This document shows positions 8,147 to 17,628 of a DNA stretch of 64,000 nucleotides, one piece after another. Below the pieces are notes generated by a model, which did no database searches, was not told the origin of the DNA, and saw nothing but the letters and a program-made list of their open reading frames with translations. The DNA comes from DASUAS01 sp963809795 (GTDB lineage Bacteria > Actinomycetota > Acidimicrobiia > IMCC26256 > DASPTH01), in NCBI GenBank assembly GCA_963809795.1, contig CAWELN010000019.1:162209-226208 (forward strand). Reading direction: 5' to 3'. The translations under genes were made by a program, and so were the position numbers. Each line of letters begins with the position of its first letter. Position 1 is the first letter of the stretch.

Positions 8147-9103
8147 ATGCCGAGCAGGTGCGCCACACCGACCCGCCCCGTGGTGGCGGGGGATGCCGAG
8201 CTTCCGATCGACGACGTGCGGGTGGGACCCTCACTACGGGAGGAGGGGCTCGACCCCGGCCACGTCGCCACGCTGGCCGAGCTGGCGGGCGCCTGGCCGC
8301 CGATCCTGGTGCGGCGGGAGGATCGTTCGGTGGTCGACGGCCAGCACCGCGTGGCGGCCGCGCGACGCCTCGGTCTCCGCAGCCTCCAAGTGACGTGGTT
8401 CGACGGATCGGCCGAGGACGCGTTCGTCGAGTTCGTGCGGTGCAACGTGGGCCACGGCCTGCCCCTCGGCCTGAGCGAGCGGCGCTCGGCGGCCACCCGG
8501 ATCCTGCGGTCCCACCCGGAGCGGTCCGACCGGGGCATCGCGTCGGTCTGCGGCGTCTCGCCCAAGACCGTCGCCCGGTTGCGCGCGGACCTCGCCTCGA
8601 CGGCGCCGCAGGACCTTCCCTCCTGTCGGGTCGGCCGCGACGGGCGCGTGCGTCCGGTCGACCCTGCGCAGCTGCGCGCCCGCATCACCGAGGAGCTCGA
8701 GCGCCGGCCGGACGCGTCGTTGCGGGCCATCGCCGCTGTTGTCGGATCGTCGCCGGAGACGGTCCGCAGCGTGCGCGGGAAGCTCCGAGCGGTCGGCGGC
8801 CAACCGGCCCCCGACGTCCAGGAGACGACCGACACCGAGGCCACCGTGCTCGGACTGCTCACCCGGTCCGGACGGGCCGGGCACCGGTTGGAGGGCGACT
8901 GCGCGTTCAGCGGGCGTGAGCACGGCACCGAGTTCGTCAAGTGGTTCGACGCGATGACCGTCGACCCGGCCGACCTCTGGACGCATGTCGGCACGGTGCC
9001 GCGGAGCCGGATCTACGAGGTCGCCGACGAGGCCCGCCGTCGCGCCGGCTTCTGGAGCAGCTTCGCCGACTCGCTGGAAGGCCAGCTCCGCCGCCGCGCC
9101 TAG
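8147..9103 (+). CDS. ParB/StrR-like transcriptional regulator
   Basis: Protein of 318 residues starting at ATG 8147 behind a GGGGGGA ribosome site with 6-base spacing. The N-terminal ParB-like nuclease/CTPase fold shows PPILVRREDRSVVDGQHR, then comes VAAARRLG. Two helix-turn-helix segments follow: GIASVCGVSPKTVARLRADL and LRAIAAVVGSSPETVRSVRG. The C-terminal FVKWFDAMTVDPADLWTHV and RSRIYEVADEARRRAGFWSS segments are typical of StrR/NovG-type regulators of antibiotic clusters rather than chromosome-partitioning ParB. No biosynthetic cluster is adjacent; it stands alone, 44 bases before an amidohydrolase. Target genes are unknown; the AT-rich dyad upstream is the most obvious candidate site. Confidence 0.8.
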   Translation: MPSRCATPTRPVVAGDAELPIDDVRVGPSLREEGLDPGHVATLAELAGAWPPILVRREDRSVVDGQHRVAAARRLGLRSLQVTWFDGSAEDAFVEFVRCNVGHGLPLGLSERRSAATRILRSHPERSDRGIASVCGVSPKTVARLRADLASTAPQDLPSCRVGRDGRVRPVDPAQLRARITEELERRPDASLRAIAAVVGSSPETVRSVRGKLRAVGGQPAPDVQETTDTEATVLGLLTRSGRAGHRLEGDCAFSGREHGTEFVKWFDAMTVDPADLWTHVGTVPRSRIYEVADEARRRAGFWSSFADSLEGQLRRRA

Positions 9104-9147
9104 TTCGTCGCGCCGTTCACGGCGCCACCAATCCGAGGAGCCGCGTC

Positions 9148-10437
9148 ATGCCCAAGGTCGACCTGCCCTACGCGATCAACGATGCCGACAACCATTTCAA
9201 CGAGCCGCCCGACCTGTACGAGCGGTTCATCGACCCGAAGCACCGTGACCTTGCGATCCGCTACGTCACCGACGTCGACGGTCGCGAGCTGCAGCTGTTC
9301 GCCGGGCGGCCCTCGAAGTTCGACTCGAGCCAGGTCACGTACTCCGCCGACGAGCTGGCCAAGATGCTCGGCGACGTGCCGTCGCGCGCGGCTGACGAGC
9401 CCGACGGCTCCGGCAGCACGCTGCCCGGGATGCTCCTCAATCGCCTGAACCCGCTCAAGGGTCTGAGCGACGAGGAGCGCACCGAGCTGATCAGACAGTT
9501 CCGCGAGCAGCGCGAGGCCTACGGCAACCGCGACGTGCGACTCGCGCTGATGGACGACCAGGGCATCGACAAGGCCCTGATGTACCCGGCGAGTGCGCAC
9601 GACATCGAGTTCGAGTTCGCCGACGACCTCGAGGCGCTCTACGCCAACGTGCGCGCGTTCAACCGCTGGATCCACGAGGAGATCGGGTACGCCTACGAGG
9701 GTCGGATGTTCCTGCCGCCCTACCTGGCCCTCGCCGACGTCGACCTCGCGCTCGCCGAGCTCGAGCTGCTGCTCGACAGCGGCGCGCCGATGGTCCAGTT
9801 CAAGTCCGGGCACGCGCACGGCGGCCGCCACAACCCGTTCGGAGGCCGTTCGATCGCCGATCCGGTGTTCGACCCGGTCTGGGCGCGCATCAACGAGGCC
9901 GGGCTCCGGGTCGCAGTGCACCTGGGCGCCACCGACTACCAGAAGTACGGCGCCGACTGGAGCGAGGACCCCGAGGTCACCTTCGGCGGCTTCGACGCGT
10001 TCCAGTGGGTGATGTACTGGGGTGACCGACCGGCCATGGAGCTCACCGCGGGCATGATCCTGCACAACCTGTTCGGTCGCTTCCCGAACGTGCGCGTCTG
10101 TCTGTCGGAACAGGGCACGGTGTGGTTGCCGTACACGCTGCGCAAGATGGACCACGCCTTCCTCATGGGCCGCAAGGCGAAGTGGGGCGAGCTCACCGAC
10201 AGACCGAGCGAGATCTTCCGACGGCAGTTCGTCGTCGCCCCCTTCCCCGAGGAGAACGTGGAGCGCGTCGTGGCCGAGGTCGGGATCGAGCCCATCGTGT
10301 TCGGGTCTGACTTCCCCCACGGCGAGGGGCTCGCGTACCCGTCGGAATACGTCGGCGCGCAGCTGAAGACGTTCGGCGACGACGAGAAACGCGCCATCAT
10401 GCGCGACAACCTCGAGCGTTACCTCCCCGTCGTCTGA
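9148..10437 (+). CDS. Amidohydrolase-related metal-dependent hydrolase
   Basis: Protein of 429 residues with the amidohydrolase-2 (ACMSD-like) fold. It opens with AINDADNHFNEPPDLYERFI, has the central LRVAVHLGATDYQKYG with a metal-ligand His, and ends with the conserved IVFGSDFPHGEGLAYPSEY that carries the catalytic Asp. ATG 9148 has GAGGAG 7 bases upstream. Related proteins decarboxylate or hydrolyse ring-cleavage products, but no specific substrate can be named. It is followed after 18 bases by a luciferase-like monooxygenase, suggesting a two-gene transcript. Confidence 0.85.
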   Translation: MPKVDLPYAINDADNHFNEPPDLYERFIDPKHRDLAIRYVTDVDGRELQLFAGRPSKFDSSQVTYSADELAKMLGDVPSRAADEPDGSGSTLPGMLLNRLNPLKGLSDEERTELIRQFREQREAYGNRDVRLALMDDQGIDKALMYPASAHDIEFEFADDLEALYANVRAFNRWIHEEIGYAYEGRMFLPPYLALADVDLALAELELLLDSGAPMVQFKSGHAHGGRHNPFGGRSIADPVFDPVWARINEAGLRVAVHLGATDYQKYGADWSEDPEVTFGGFDAFQWVMYWGDRPAMELTAGMILHNLFGRFPNVRVCLSEQGTVWLPYTLRKMDHAFLMGRKAKWGELTDRPSEIFRRQFVVAPFPEENVERVVAEVGIEPIVFGSDFPHGEGLAYPSEYVGAQLKTFGDDEKRAIMRDNLERYLPVV

Positions 10438-10455
10438 CCGCGCCGACTCGCTGCG

Positions 10456-11427
10456 GTGAACGTCGGCATCTACTTCGATCTTCGCAACGCGCCACCGTGG
10501 CCGCAGGACCCGGCGCGCCTCTACGGCTTCACGCTCGAGCTGTGCGAGGAGGCCGAGCGGCTCGGTACGCACTCGGTGTGGCTGTCGGAGCACCACCTGT
10601 TCGACGACGGCTACCTGCCGCAACCGCTCACCTTCGCCGCCGCGGTGGCGGCGCGCACGCGGCGGGTGCGCATCGGCACCGCGGTGCTGCTCGCACCGCT
10701 CCACGACGCGGTCGAGATCGCCGAGCAGGTGGCAGTGGTCGACCTCGTGAGCGACGGCCGCGTCGAGCTGGGGCTCGGCGCCGGATACCGCGTCCCGGAG
10801 TTCGAGCTCTTCGGGGTCGACCTCTCGGAGCGGTACCGGCTCACCGACGCGCGGGTCGCCGCGCTCCGCACGATCTGGGGCGAGGGCCGGGTGACGCCCG
10901 CGCCCGTCCAACCGCGCATTCCGATCTGGTTGGGCTACCAGGGCCCGCGCGGTGCGCGCCGCGCCGGACGGATGGGGGAGGGGCTGCTGTCGGCGAACGC
11001 CGCGCTCCACCAGCCATACACCGAGGGCATGCGCGAGGGCGGGCACGACCCGGCGTCGGGGCGGATGGCGGGGTCGTTCCAGGGTTTCGTCACCGACGAC
11101 CCCGAGCGCGACTGGCCCGTGGTCTCACGTCATCTCGCGTACCAACTCGACTCGTACCGCCGGTACATGGTCGAGGGCACCGACGCCCCCGTGCCCAAGC
11201 CGATCGACCCGGAACGGGTGCGCGCCCGCGACTCCGAGGCCCCGCTCGCCTCGTTCGTCTACGGCACGCCCGACGACGTGGCGCAGACAGTGCGGGCGCG
11301 GACCGCCGGCGCGCCGGTCGAGACGGTGTTCTTCTGGGTGTCGATCGGCGGCATGTCGGAGGCGATGTCGCGCCGGCACGTGCAGATCCTCTGCACCCGG
11401 CTCGCGCCGCTCCTCGCCGATCCGTAG
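10456..11427 (+). CDS. Luciferase-like (LLM class) flavin/F420-dependent oxidoreductase
   Basis: A 323-residue TIM-barrel oxidoreductase starting at GTG 10456. The family is visible in EEAERLGTHSVWLSEHHLFD, the RRVRIGTAVLLAPLHDAVEI strand-loop, GRVELGLGAGYRVPEFELFG and IPIWLGYQGPRGARRAGRMG. The C-terminal part is typical of bacterial luciferase-like enzymes. Whether FMN or F420 is used is not decided by the sequence. It ends one base before the convergent GMC oxidoreductase stop, leaving no room for a separate terminator. Confidence 0.85.
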   Translation: MNVGIYFDLRNAPPWPQDPARLYGFTLELCEEAERLGTHSVWLSEHHLFDDGYLPQPLTFAAAVAARTRRVRIGTAVLLAPLHDAVEIAEQVAVVDLVSDGRVELGLGAGYRVPEFELFGVDLSERYRLTDARVAALRTIWGEGRVTPAPVQPRIPIWLGYQGPRGARRAGRMGEGLLSANAALHQPYTEGMREGGHDPASGRMAGSFQGFVTDDPERDWPVVSRHLAYQLDSYRRYMVEGTDAPVPKPIDPERVRARDSEAPLASFVYGTPDDVAQTVRARTAGAPVETVFFWVSIGGMSEAMSRRHVQILCTRLAPLLADP

Positions 11428-11428
11428 G

Positions 11429-13045
11429 TCAGTGGGCGTCGAGGATCAGGTCGGCGGTCCGAGCGGCCATCGCCATCATCGGGCCGTTGAGGTTCCCGGC
11501 GACCATCACGGGGAGCACCGAGCAGTCCATGATCCGCAGGTTGTCGACGCCCCGCACCCGGAGCTCGGAGTCGACGACGTCGGTGTCGTCCGGTCCCATG
11601 GCGCACGTGCCGATCGCGTGGTACCCGCAGTAGCCGTGCGCGAGGTTGGCCTCGATCACGTCGTCGTCGTCCTGCACCGTCGGGCCCGGCTGGGTCTCGG
11701 TCAGGATCCGGCTCGCGATCGGGTCACGGGCGAAGATCTCGCGCATCCGCTTGAAGATGCGTACGCCGGTCTCCCGGTCGTGCTCGGTGGTGAAGTAGTT
11801 GCTGTCGATCTCGAGCATCGCGTCGGGATCGGACCCGGTGATGTGCACGGTGCCCTCGCTGTCGGGGCGCAGCACGTAGCCGATGCACTGCATGCCGGGC
11901 TGGCGCTCGAGCCCGATCGCCTTCCCGGGTTCGGGCGGTTCGGTGGTCCACGGCGCCATCAGGATCTGCGCGTCGACCCGGTCGAGCTCGGGACGGGTCT
12001 TCATGAAGCCGACGATGTCGTACGAGGGCGCGGCGAGGGCCCCCTTCTTCGTGGCCAGGTACTGGATGCCGCTCATCGCCTGGGCGAGCGGGCTGCTCAA
12101 CTTGCGGTTGTAACCGAGATTCTCCCGGAGCCGGTACTGGAGTGCGAAGCAATGATGCTCGCGCATGCGAGCGCCGACGTTCGGCCGGTCGAGGCGCACG
12201 TCGACACCCGCGGCCCGCAACACCTCTGACGGGCCGATGCCCGAGAGTTGGAGCAGCTTCGGCGTCTGGATGCTGCCGAGGGCGAGGACGACCTCGCGAG
12301 CCGCCCGGTGCTCGACCGCGGCCGGGCCCGAGCCGACGCGCACGCCGACCACCTTGTCGCCCTCGAACACGAGCGAGGTGACGGACGAGTCGATGGCGAT
12401 CGTGAGGTTCGGGCGCTGCGCCACCGGGTGGAGGAACGCCGCGGCTGCGCTCACGCGCTGGCCGTGCTTGATGTTCGCCATCGCGTAGCCGATGCGTTCG
12501 CCGTCGAGCTCGTTCAGGTCGTCGACCCGCTCGAGCCCGACCGCGCTGCACGAGGCGATCATGTCGTCGGTCAGCTCGCTGCGGTTCGCGCCGGACGAGA
12601 TCCCGAGCGGGCCGCCCGCACCCCGGGTGGGCGACGCGCCGAATTGGTTGTCCTCCATCGCGCGGTAGTGGGGGACGATGGCGTCCCACGACCACGCGCG
12701 GTTGCCGGCGACGGCGGCGAGCCCGTCCCAGTCGGCCTGCACGCCGCGGTTGTAGACCATGCCGTTCACCGCGCTGGACCCACCGAGGGTCTTCCCGCGC
12801 ACCCAGATCTCGGCCGTCTGCGCGTGGCCGATGGGCTTCGTGGGGAAGAACCAGGCGAAGCGTTCGTTGCCGAGCAGCTTGCCGAAGCCGCGCGGGATCC
12901 TCACCATGAGGTTGTTGTCCTTGCCGCCCGCCTCGAGGAGCAGCACCCGGTTCGCGGGGTCCGCCGACAGGCGGTTGGCGAGCACGCACCCCGCGGATCC
13001 CGCGCCCACGATGACGTAGTCGAACGCCTCACCGGTTCCGGTCAT
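11429..13045 (-). CDS. GMC family FAD-dependent oxidoreductase (choline dehydrogenase-like)
   Basis: Flavoprotein of 538 residues from ATG 13045, oxidising an alcohol. The N-terminal dinucleotide fold DYVIVGAGSAGCVLANRL and the downstream GRE-like VLLLEAGG bind FAD; GKTLGGSSAVNGMVYNRG is the first GMC signature; AREVVLALGSIQTPKLLQLS is the second; and HAIGTCAMG plus MVAGNLNGPMMAMAARTADL carry the catalytic His and Asn. An AAGGG element lies just before the ATG. It is the third gene of a minus-strand group with a fused CoA-transferase and a GntR regulator, suggesting oxidation of a side chain in the same catabolic route. Confidence 0.9.
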   Translation of the reverse strand: MTGTGEAFDYVIVGAGSAGCVLANRLSADPANRVLLLEAGGKDNNLMVRIPRGFGKLLGNERFAWFFPTKPIGHAQTAEIWVRGKTLGGSSAVNGMVYNRGVQADWDGLAAVAGNRAWSWDAIVPHYRAMEDNQFGASPTRGAGGPLGISSGANRSELTDDMIASCSAVGLERVDDLNELDGERIGYAMANIKHGQRVSAAAAFLHPVAQRPNLTIAIDSSVTSLVFEGDKVVGVRVGSGPAAVEHRAAREVVLALGSIQTPKLLQLSGIGPSEVLRAAGVDVRLDRPNVGARMREHHCFALQYRLRENLGYNRKLSSPLAQAMSGIQYLATKKGALAAPSYDIVGFMKTRPELDRVDAQILMAPWTTEPPEPGKAIGLERQPGMQCIGYVLRPDSEGTVHITGSDPDAMLEIDSNYFTTEHDRETGVRIFKRMREIFARDPIASRILTETQPGPTVQDDDDVIEANLAHGYCGYHAIGTCAMGPDDTDVVDSELRVRGVDNLRIMDCSVLPVMVAGNLNGPMMAMAARTADLILDAH

Positions 13046-13106
13046 CACCCTTCCCCTCGTCCGGAGCATCATCCCACTGGTTCGTCGCCCGTTCGCCTGG
13101 ACGATC

Positions 13107-13856
13107 TCAGTCCAGGAGTTGGAGCACCGTCTCCTGGTCGTCGCCGAGCAGCACCATCCGGGCGAGCTCGTCGAGGTGACGGCGCCACATCTCGACCGCC
13201 TCGTCGGGGTCGCCGCCATTCCGGAGCAGCTCCAGGAGCCGCGCGTGGGTACGTGCGCCCCCCACCGCGTTGGCGCGCACCTCGAGTCGGTCGCGCTGCA
13301 CGACCTGGAACCGACCGTGCCGGCCGATGATGCGATGGATCATCTGCTCGAAGACGACGAGGGTCTGGTTGCCGGCGAGCTCCACCAACAACGTGTGGAA
13401 CTCGTCGTGGAGCTCGACGATGTCCCCGGGCTCCGTGGCGCGTCCCATCGCGGCCACGTTCTCGTCGAGCGCCACGAAGTCCCAGAGGCTGCCGCGACCG
13501 ACGATGATGCGGAGGGCGGCGAGGTCGAGCGCCCGCCGGGCCTCGTAGACATCGGCGACGGTCGCGCCGCGGAACTGGAGCACGAGCCCCGCGAACTGCG
13601 CGACGGTCTCGCCATCGGGGGTGTGGACGCGCGCACCGCCCCGCGCGCCACGGTGGACGGTGATCAGGGCCTCACCCTCGAGCACGCGCATCGCCTCCCG
13701 CAAGGTCGGACGCGACACACCGAAACGCTGCATGAGCTCACCCTCCGGCGCGAGCACATCGCCTTCCCGGAGCTCGCCGCGGACGATCTGGTCGCGGAGG
13801 CGCGCGGCAACGAGCTCCGCTGCCTTCGGCGCGCGCACAGGGGTGGCGTCGATCAC
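13107..13856 (-). CDS. GntR family regulator, FadR subfamily
   Basis: A 249-residue regulator with an N-terminal winged helix (AARLRDQIVRGELREGDVLA, then FGVSRPTLREAMRVLEGEAL) and a C-terminal FCD ligand domain (LHDEFHTLLVELAGNQTL). It begins 7 bases after the fused CoA-transferase stop and precedes the GMC oxidoreductase. It is clearly paralogous to the GntR protein at 18446-19219: the RGARGGARVHTPDG, AGLVLQFRGAT and AGNQTL blocks are shared. Likely a repressor of the surrounding acyl-CoA genes; the ligand is unknown. Confidence 0.9.
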   Translation of the reverse strand: MIDATPVRAPKAAELVAARLRDQIVRGELREGDVLAPEGELMQRFGVSRPTLREAMRVLEGEALITVHRGARGGARVHTPDGETVAQFAGLVLQFRGATVADVYEARRALDLAALRIIVGRGSLWDFVALDENVAAMGRATEPGDIVELHDEFHTLLVELAGNQTLVVFEQMIHRIIGRHGRFQVVQRDRLEVRANAVGGARTHARLLELLRNGGDPDEAVEMWRRHLDELARMVLLGDDQETVLQLLD

Positions 13857-13863
13857 GCGGGCG

Positions 13864-16293
13864 TCACGGGCGCTCGTCGGCGCGGCCGAACACGACCTGC
13901 TGCGCTTCGAGCGCCTGGATCGCTTCCGCCGAATAGCCCAGCTCCGCGAGGATCGTGCGAGTGTGCTGGCCGACGAGGCACCCGGCGGCCACCCGGCCCG
14001 GCGTCTCCGACAACCTCACCGGCGGCCCGGCCCGGAGGACCTTCTCGAAGAGGGGATGATCGACCTCGACGACGAGACCCGTCTCGCGCAACACCGGATC
14101 GGTGCACGTGAACTCCGAGTGGCTGGCCTCGAACGCCTCGACGCAGGCGACGCCGGCGGCGGTCAGGAACTGCTCCCAGGCGCCGGCGTCCCGGGTCGCA
14201 AACACGTCGGCGAGGATCGCGACGAGCGCGTCATCGTGCGTGGCCCGGGCATCGGCAGTGGCGAAGCGGTGGTCGGCGGCGAGGTCGGTGCGGTCGAGCG
14301 CCGTGGTCAAGGCCTCCCATTCGCGCTGACGCGGGCAGGCGAGGAACACCCAGCCCCGTTCGGCTCGGTAGAGCCGGTAGAGCGCGTGCAGGCCGTGGTT
14401 CTCCTCGTCGGGCGTGGCCAGGACGGGCTTGCCCTCGTAGCGCACGAAGTCGTCGGCGTACGCCAGTGCGTTGCCGCCGATCATCGTGGTGGAGACGAAC
14501 TGTCCCGTGCCGGTGTGGCGCTGGTCGTACAACGCGAGGAGGATCGACGACAGCACCGCGAGCGCAGCGTTGGAATCACCGTCGACGATGCCGCGCAGCC
14601 GAGGCAGCACCACGATCTGAGCCTCGATCCAGCTCAAGCTCTTCGTGAACTCGGGATCGAGCCAACGCCCGCCGTAGCGTCCGATGCTCCCCGCGACCGC
14701 CTGCGCCACCTGCGCGTAGATCGGGCGGTGCGCGAACGGGCCGTCGACGCCGTAGCCCGCCGCGTGCACGTACACGAGGCGGGGGTTCAGCTTCTTCAGC
14801 GTGGCGTAGTCGAGCCCCATGCGCTCGGCCACGCCGGAGCGGAAGCCGTTGACGAACATGTCGGCCCGCGTCGCCGCTTCCTGCACGATCTTCTGTCCTT
14901 CGGGGGTCTGCAGGTCGACGGCGAGGCTCTCCTTGCCCTCCATCGTCTTCGCCGCGCCGACCTCGGCGGCGCCGAACGCGGAACGCATCGGATCGCCGGT
15001 GGCACCCTCGAGCTTGATCACCCGCGCACCGAGTGCCCCCGTCATCGTGACGCCGTACGGCATCGCGTAGAAGTATCCGAGCTCCACGATCGTGACGCCG
15101 TCGAGCGCGTGGGCCGGCGCCGCCGCCTGCGCCGGCGGCGGTGGAGTGAGCTCGGCGAGGTCGCCGCCGTGCTCGCCGAGCCCGGGGGCCGACCGATCGA
15201 CCCGCGACGGCGTCTCGGCGAAGCGCGCGATCGGACCCATCTGCTCGACCGGGCCCCGCGCCACGTCGGGCACGGTGATGGCCTCACCGTTGTGTCGGAT
15301 CTGCTGGTGCTCGAGACCTTCTTCGCTGAACCGTGCGAGCTCGAACGCGATGTTCGGGTCGGCGAGGAAGACCTTCTCCCAGTGCTCGTACGGTTGTGCG
15401 GCCATGGCTTCCCAGAGCAGGTCCTCCCACGCCTGGGCGTCCTCGGCCGTGTTGAACTGCGGCTGCTTCTCGAATCGGGGGTCGTCGAAGGTGTGTTCCA
15501 TGCCGACCGCCCGGCTGAGCGCCTGGGCCTGATGGGGGAGCATCTGGGTGAAGATCACCCAGCGACCGTCCTGCGTGGGCACGAAGAAGCTGTAGCGGCT
15601 CGCACCCATCGCGCCCACCGCCGAGGTACCGTGCGCGGATCCCGTCGTGCGTTGAGTGTGCTGCCAGGTCATGGTGCCGAAGTAGTCGAGCGGGTTGAAG
15701 CCCTGCAGCAAGGTGGCCTCGACGTGCTGGCCCCGCCCGGTCGTCTCGCGTGCGATGAGCGCGGCGAGCACGCCGCTGAACGCCATGTGTCCGGCGCCGA
15801 CGCTGCCCAGCGGCGCGTTGACGAAGATGGGGCCGGACCGGAAGCCGAACGGGCCGAGGCTGTACAGGCCGGCCTTGGCCGCCACGATGCCCTCGTACGC
15901 CGGGATCTTCGCGTAGGGACCGACCGAGCCGAAGCCAGTGACCGAACAGGAGACGAGGCCCGGATTGGTCCTTCGGAGACGCTCGCCTCCGAGGCCCCAG
16001 TCCTCGGCGACGCCGGCACCGAACCCGTCGATGATGACGTCCGCCCGGTCGGCCAGCTCCCTCACGCGCGCGCGACCCTCGTCGGTGCGCAGATCCGCGA
16101 CCATGCTCTCCTTGCCGCGGTTCCAGACCAGGAAGCCGGCCGGGTGTTCACCCCGCAGGCGGTCTCCCTCGGGCGGCTCCACCTTGAGCACGCGGGCGCC
16201 GTTGTCGGCGAGCAGCATGCCGGCCATCGACGCACCGATGCTGCCGGCGCCCATCTCGATCACCTGCAGTCCCTCGCAGATCGTGCGGCTCAT
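13864..16293 (-). CDS. Fused double CaiB/BaiF (family III) CoA-transferase
   Basis: Protein of 809 residues made of two full family III CoA-transferase domains, about residues 1-380 and 396-809, joined by a Pro/Ala-rich linker. Each half has the N-terminal Rossmann-like segment (VIEMGAGSIGASMAGMLLAD; TIVELGYFYAMPYGVTMTGA) and the TGRGQ/TGTGQ segment. In the first half the position of the catalytic Asp reads LGSVGAG, with Ser164 instead of Asp; the second half retains GDSN with Asp573. Thus only the C-terminal half seems able to form the aspartyl-CoA intermediate, while the first half may be structural. It heads a minus-strand operon with a GntR gene and faces a divergent acyl-CoA dehydrogenase. 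Confidence 0.88.
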   Translation of the reverse strand: MSRTICEGLQVIEMGAGSIGASMAGMLLADNGARVLKVEPPEGDRLRGEHPAGFLVWNRGKESMVADLRTDEGRARVRELADRADVIIDGFGAGVAEDWGLGGERLRRTNPGLVSCSVTGFGSVGPYAKIPAYEGIVAAKAGLYSLGPFGFRSGPIFVNAPLGSVGAGHMAFSGVLAALIARETTGRGQHVEATLLQGFNPLDYFGTMTWQHTQRTTGSAHGTSAVGAMGASRYSFFVPTQDGRWVIFTQMLPHQAQALSRAVGMEHTFDDPRFEKQPQFNTAEDAQAWEDLLWEAMAAQPYEHWEKVFLADPNIAFELARFSEEGLEHQQIRHNGEAITVPDVARGPVEQMGPIARFAETPSRVDRSAPGLGEHGGDLAELTPPPPAQAAAPAHALDGVTIVELGYFYAMPYGVTMTGALGARVIKLEGATGDPMRSAFGAAEVGAAKTMEGKESLAVDLQTPEGQKIVQEAATRADMFVNGFRSGVAERMGLDYATLKKLNPRLVYVHAAGYGVDGPFAHRPIYAQVAQAVAGSIGRYGGRWLDPEFTKSLSWIEAQIVVLPRLRGIVDGDSNAALAVLSSILLALYDQRHTGTGQFVSTTMIGGNALAYADDFVRYEGKPVLATPDEENHGLHALYRLYRAERGWVFLACPRQREWEALTTALDRTDLAADHRFATADARATHDDALVAILADVFATRDAGAWEQFLTAAGVACVEAFEASHSEFTCTDPVLRETGLVVEVDHPLFEKVLRAGPPVRLSETPGRVAAGCLVGQHTRTILAELGYSAEAIQALEAQQVVFGRADERP

Positions 16294-16402
16294 CGCGCCT
16301 CCCCTTCGGCCCTCGACAGTGTCGCCGGCATCGCGCGCGCTCCGGTGCGGCCTCGGTTGGACCCACCGCCGTGTCGTCTGGCGCGCCGATATCCTCTGAA
16401 CA

Positions 16403-16419
16403 AGTTAACTGAATAGGAG
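16403..16419 (+). promoter_or_regulatory. AGTTAACT palindrome and AGGAG ribosome site
   Basis: Perfect 8-bp palindrome AGTTAACT (16403-16410) followed directly by AGGAG (16415-16419), 6 bases before ATG 16426. It lies in the divergent promoter region between the CoA-transferase and dehydrogenase genes and could be an operator for a GntR regulator encoded nearby. Confidence 0.35.
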
Positions 16420-16425
16420 TTGGCC

Positions 16426-17628
16426 ATGGCACTGCCGCGCCTGCCGAACTCGACGGAAGAAGCACGGGTCGTCGGCGCGCTCGAGGAGCTGCTCGCGCGC
16501 TTCCCTGATCCCGCGATCGCGGATCGCGACGCGTTCCTCCGCGCGCGGTACGACCTCGGGCTCGGGTGGGTGCAGTTCGAGTCGGGGTTCGGTGGATTGG
16601 GTGTCGCGGCGTCGTGGCAGCGGCTGGTGGAGTCCCGGCTGCGCCCGCTCCGCGCACCGACACCGGGGTCGGGCGACTTCGTCGGCATGCACCAGGCCGC
16701 GGCATCGATCAACGCGGTCGGTACCCACGAACAGAAGGCGCGGTTCCTGCCTGCGATCTTCCGCGGCGCGGAGCGCTGGTGCCAGCTGTTCAGCGAGCCG
16801 GGCGCCGGTTCCGACCTCGCCGGGCTCTCCACGATGGCGGTGCGGGATGGCGAGGAATGGGTCGTGCAGGGTCAGAAGGTGTGGACGAGCGGCGCCCGTG
16901 GCGCGCGCTGGGCGATTCTCGTGGCGCGCAACGATCCCGACGTCCCGAAGCACCGCGGCCTGACGTTCTTCGTCTGCGACATGCAGCTCCCGGGGATCGA
17001 GATCCGCCCGCTGCGCCAGGCCGACGGCGCCGCTCACTTCAACGAGGTCTTCCTCGACGGTGTTCGGCTGCCCGACGAGCTGCGCCTGGGTGACCCCGGT
17101 CAGGGATGGGCGATCTCCCTGGTCGGCCTGCACACCGAGCGTGAGGGCGTCGGCGAGGTCACGCAGACGCCGATCGACGACGTGCTCGCGGAATGGTCGC
17201 CGGCGAACGTCTCGCCCGCGCTCGCCGACGTCGTACGGCAGCGCGTCGTCGGCGCGTGGATGGACGCCCGGCTGCTCGAGCTCTCGAACGAGCGGATCCG
17301 CGCCGGGCAGGGTCGGGCGGGCGCGACGCCGCTCGGTTCGCTGCAGAAGATCGCGAGCGCCGCCGCCAACCAGGGGACCAGCTCGCTGCTTGTCGATCTG
17401 ATGGGACCGGCCGGTCAGGTCGGCTTCGACTACGACGCCGAGCGACGTGACGACGGCGCCGCGGTGGACCCGCCTCCCTCGATGCAGGTGGTGCGCTCGC
17501 GCGCCAACTCGATCGAAGGTGGCACCGACGAGATCCAGCGCAACATCATCGGGGAGCAGGTGCTGGGCCTCCCTGGCGACGTGCGGATCGACAAGGCGGT
17601 GCCGTGGAAGGAGGTGCGGCGGTCATGA
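16426..17628 (+). CDS. Acyl-CoA dehydrogenase
   Basis: A 400-residue FAD-dependent dehydrogenase starting at ATG 16426 (AGGAG with 6-base spacing). It shows the FAD/substrate motifs LFSEPGAGSDLAGLST and VVQGQKVWTSGARGA, the IRPLRQADGAAHFNEVFLDG segment and the C-terminal SIEGGTDEIQRNIIGEQVLG. The Glu in this last block is one position earlier than in short-chain enzymes, and a second candidate base is the Glu of LHTEREG. It overlaps the next gene by ATGA, so the dehydrogenase and hydratase would perform consecutive beta-oxidation steps. Confidence 0.92.
   Translation: MALPRLPNSTEEARVVGALEELLARFPDPAIADRDAFLRARYDLGLGWVQFESGFGGLGVAASWQRLVESRLRPLRAPTPGSGDFVGMHQAAASINAVGTHEQKARFLPAIFRGAERWCQLFSEPGAGSDLAGLSTMAVRDGEEWVVQGQKVWTSGARGARWAILVARNDPDVPKHRGLTFFVCDMQLPGIEIRPLRQADGAAHFNEVFLDGVRLPDELRLGDPGQGWAISLVGLHTEREGVGEVTQTPIDDVLAEWSPANVSPALADVVRQRVVGAWMDARLLELSNERIRAGQGRAGATPLGSLQKIASAAANQGTSSLLVDLMGPAGQVGFDYDAERRDDGAAVDPPPSMQVVRSRANSIEGGTDEIQRNIIGEQVLGLPGDVRIDKAVPWKEVRRS

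Noticed and set aside
8147..9103. Chromosome-partitioning ParB with nearby parS/origin
   Set aside because: The C-terminal region and double HTH fit StrR-type regulators, no parA neighbour exists, and no parS-like TGTTTCACGTGAAACA motif was seen.
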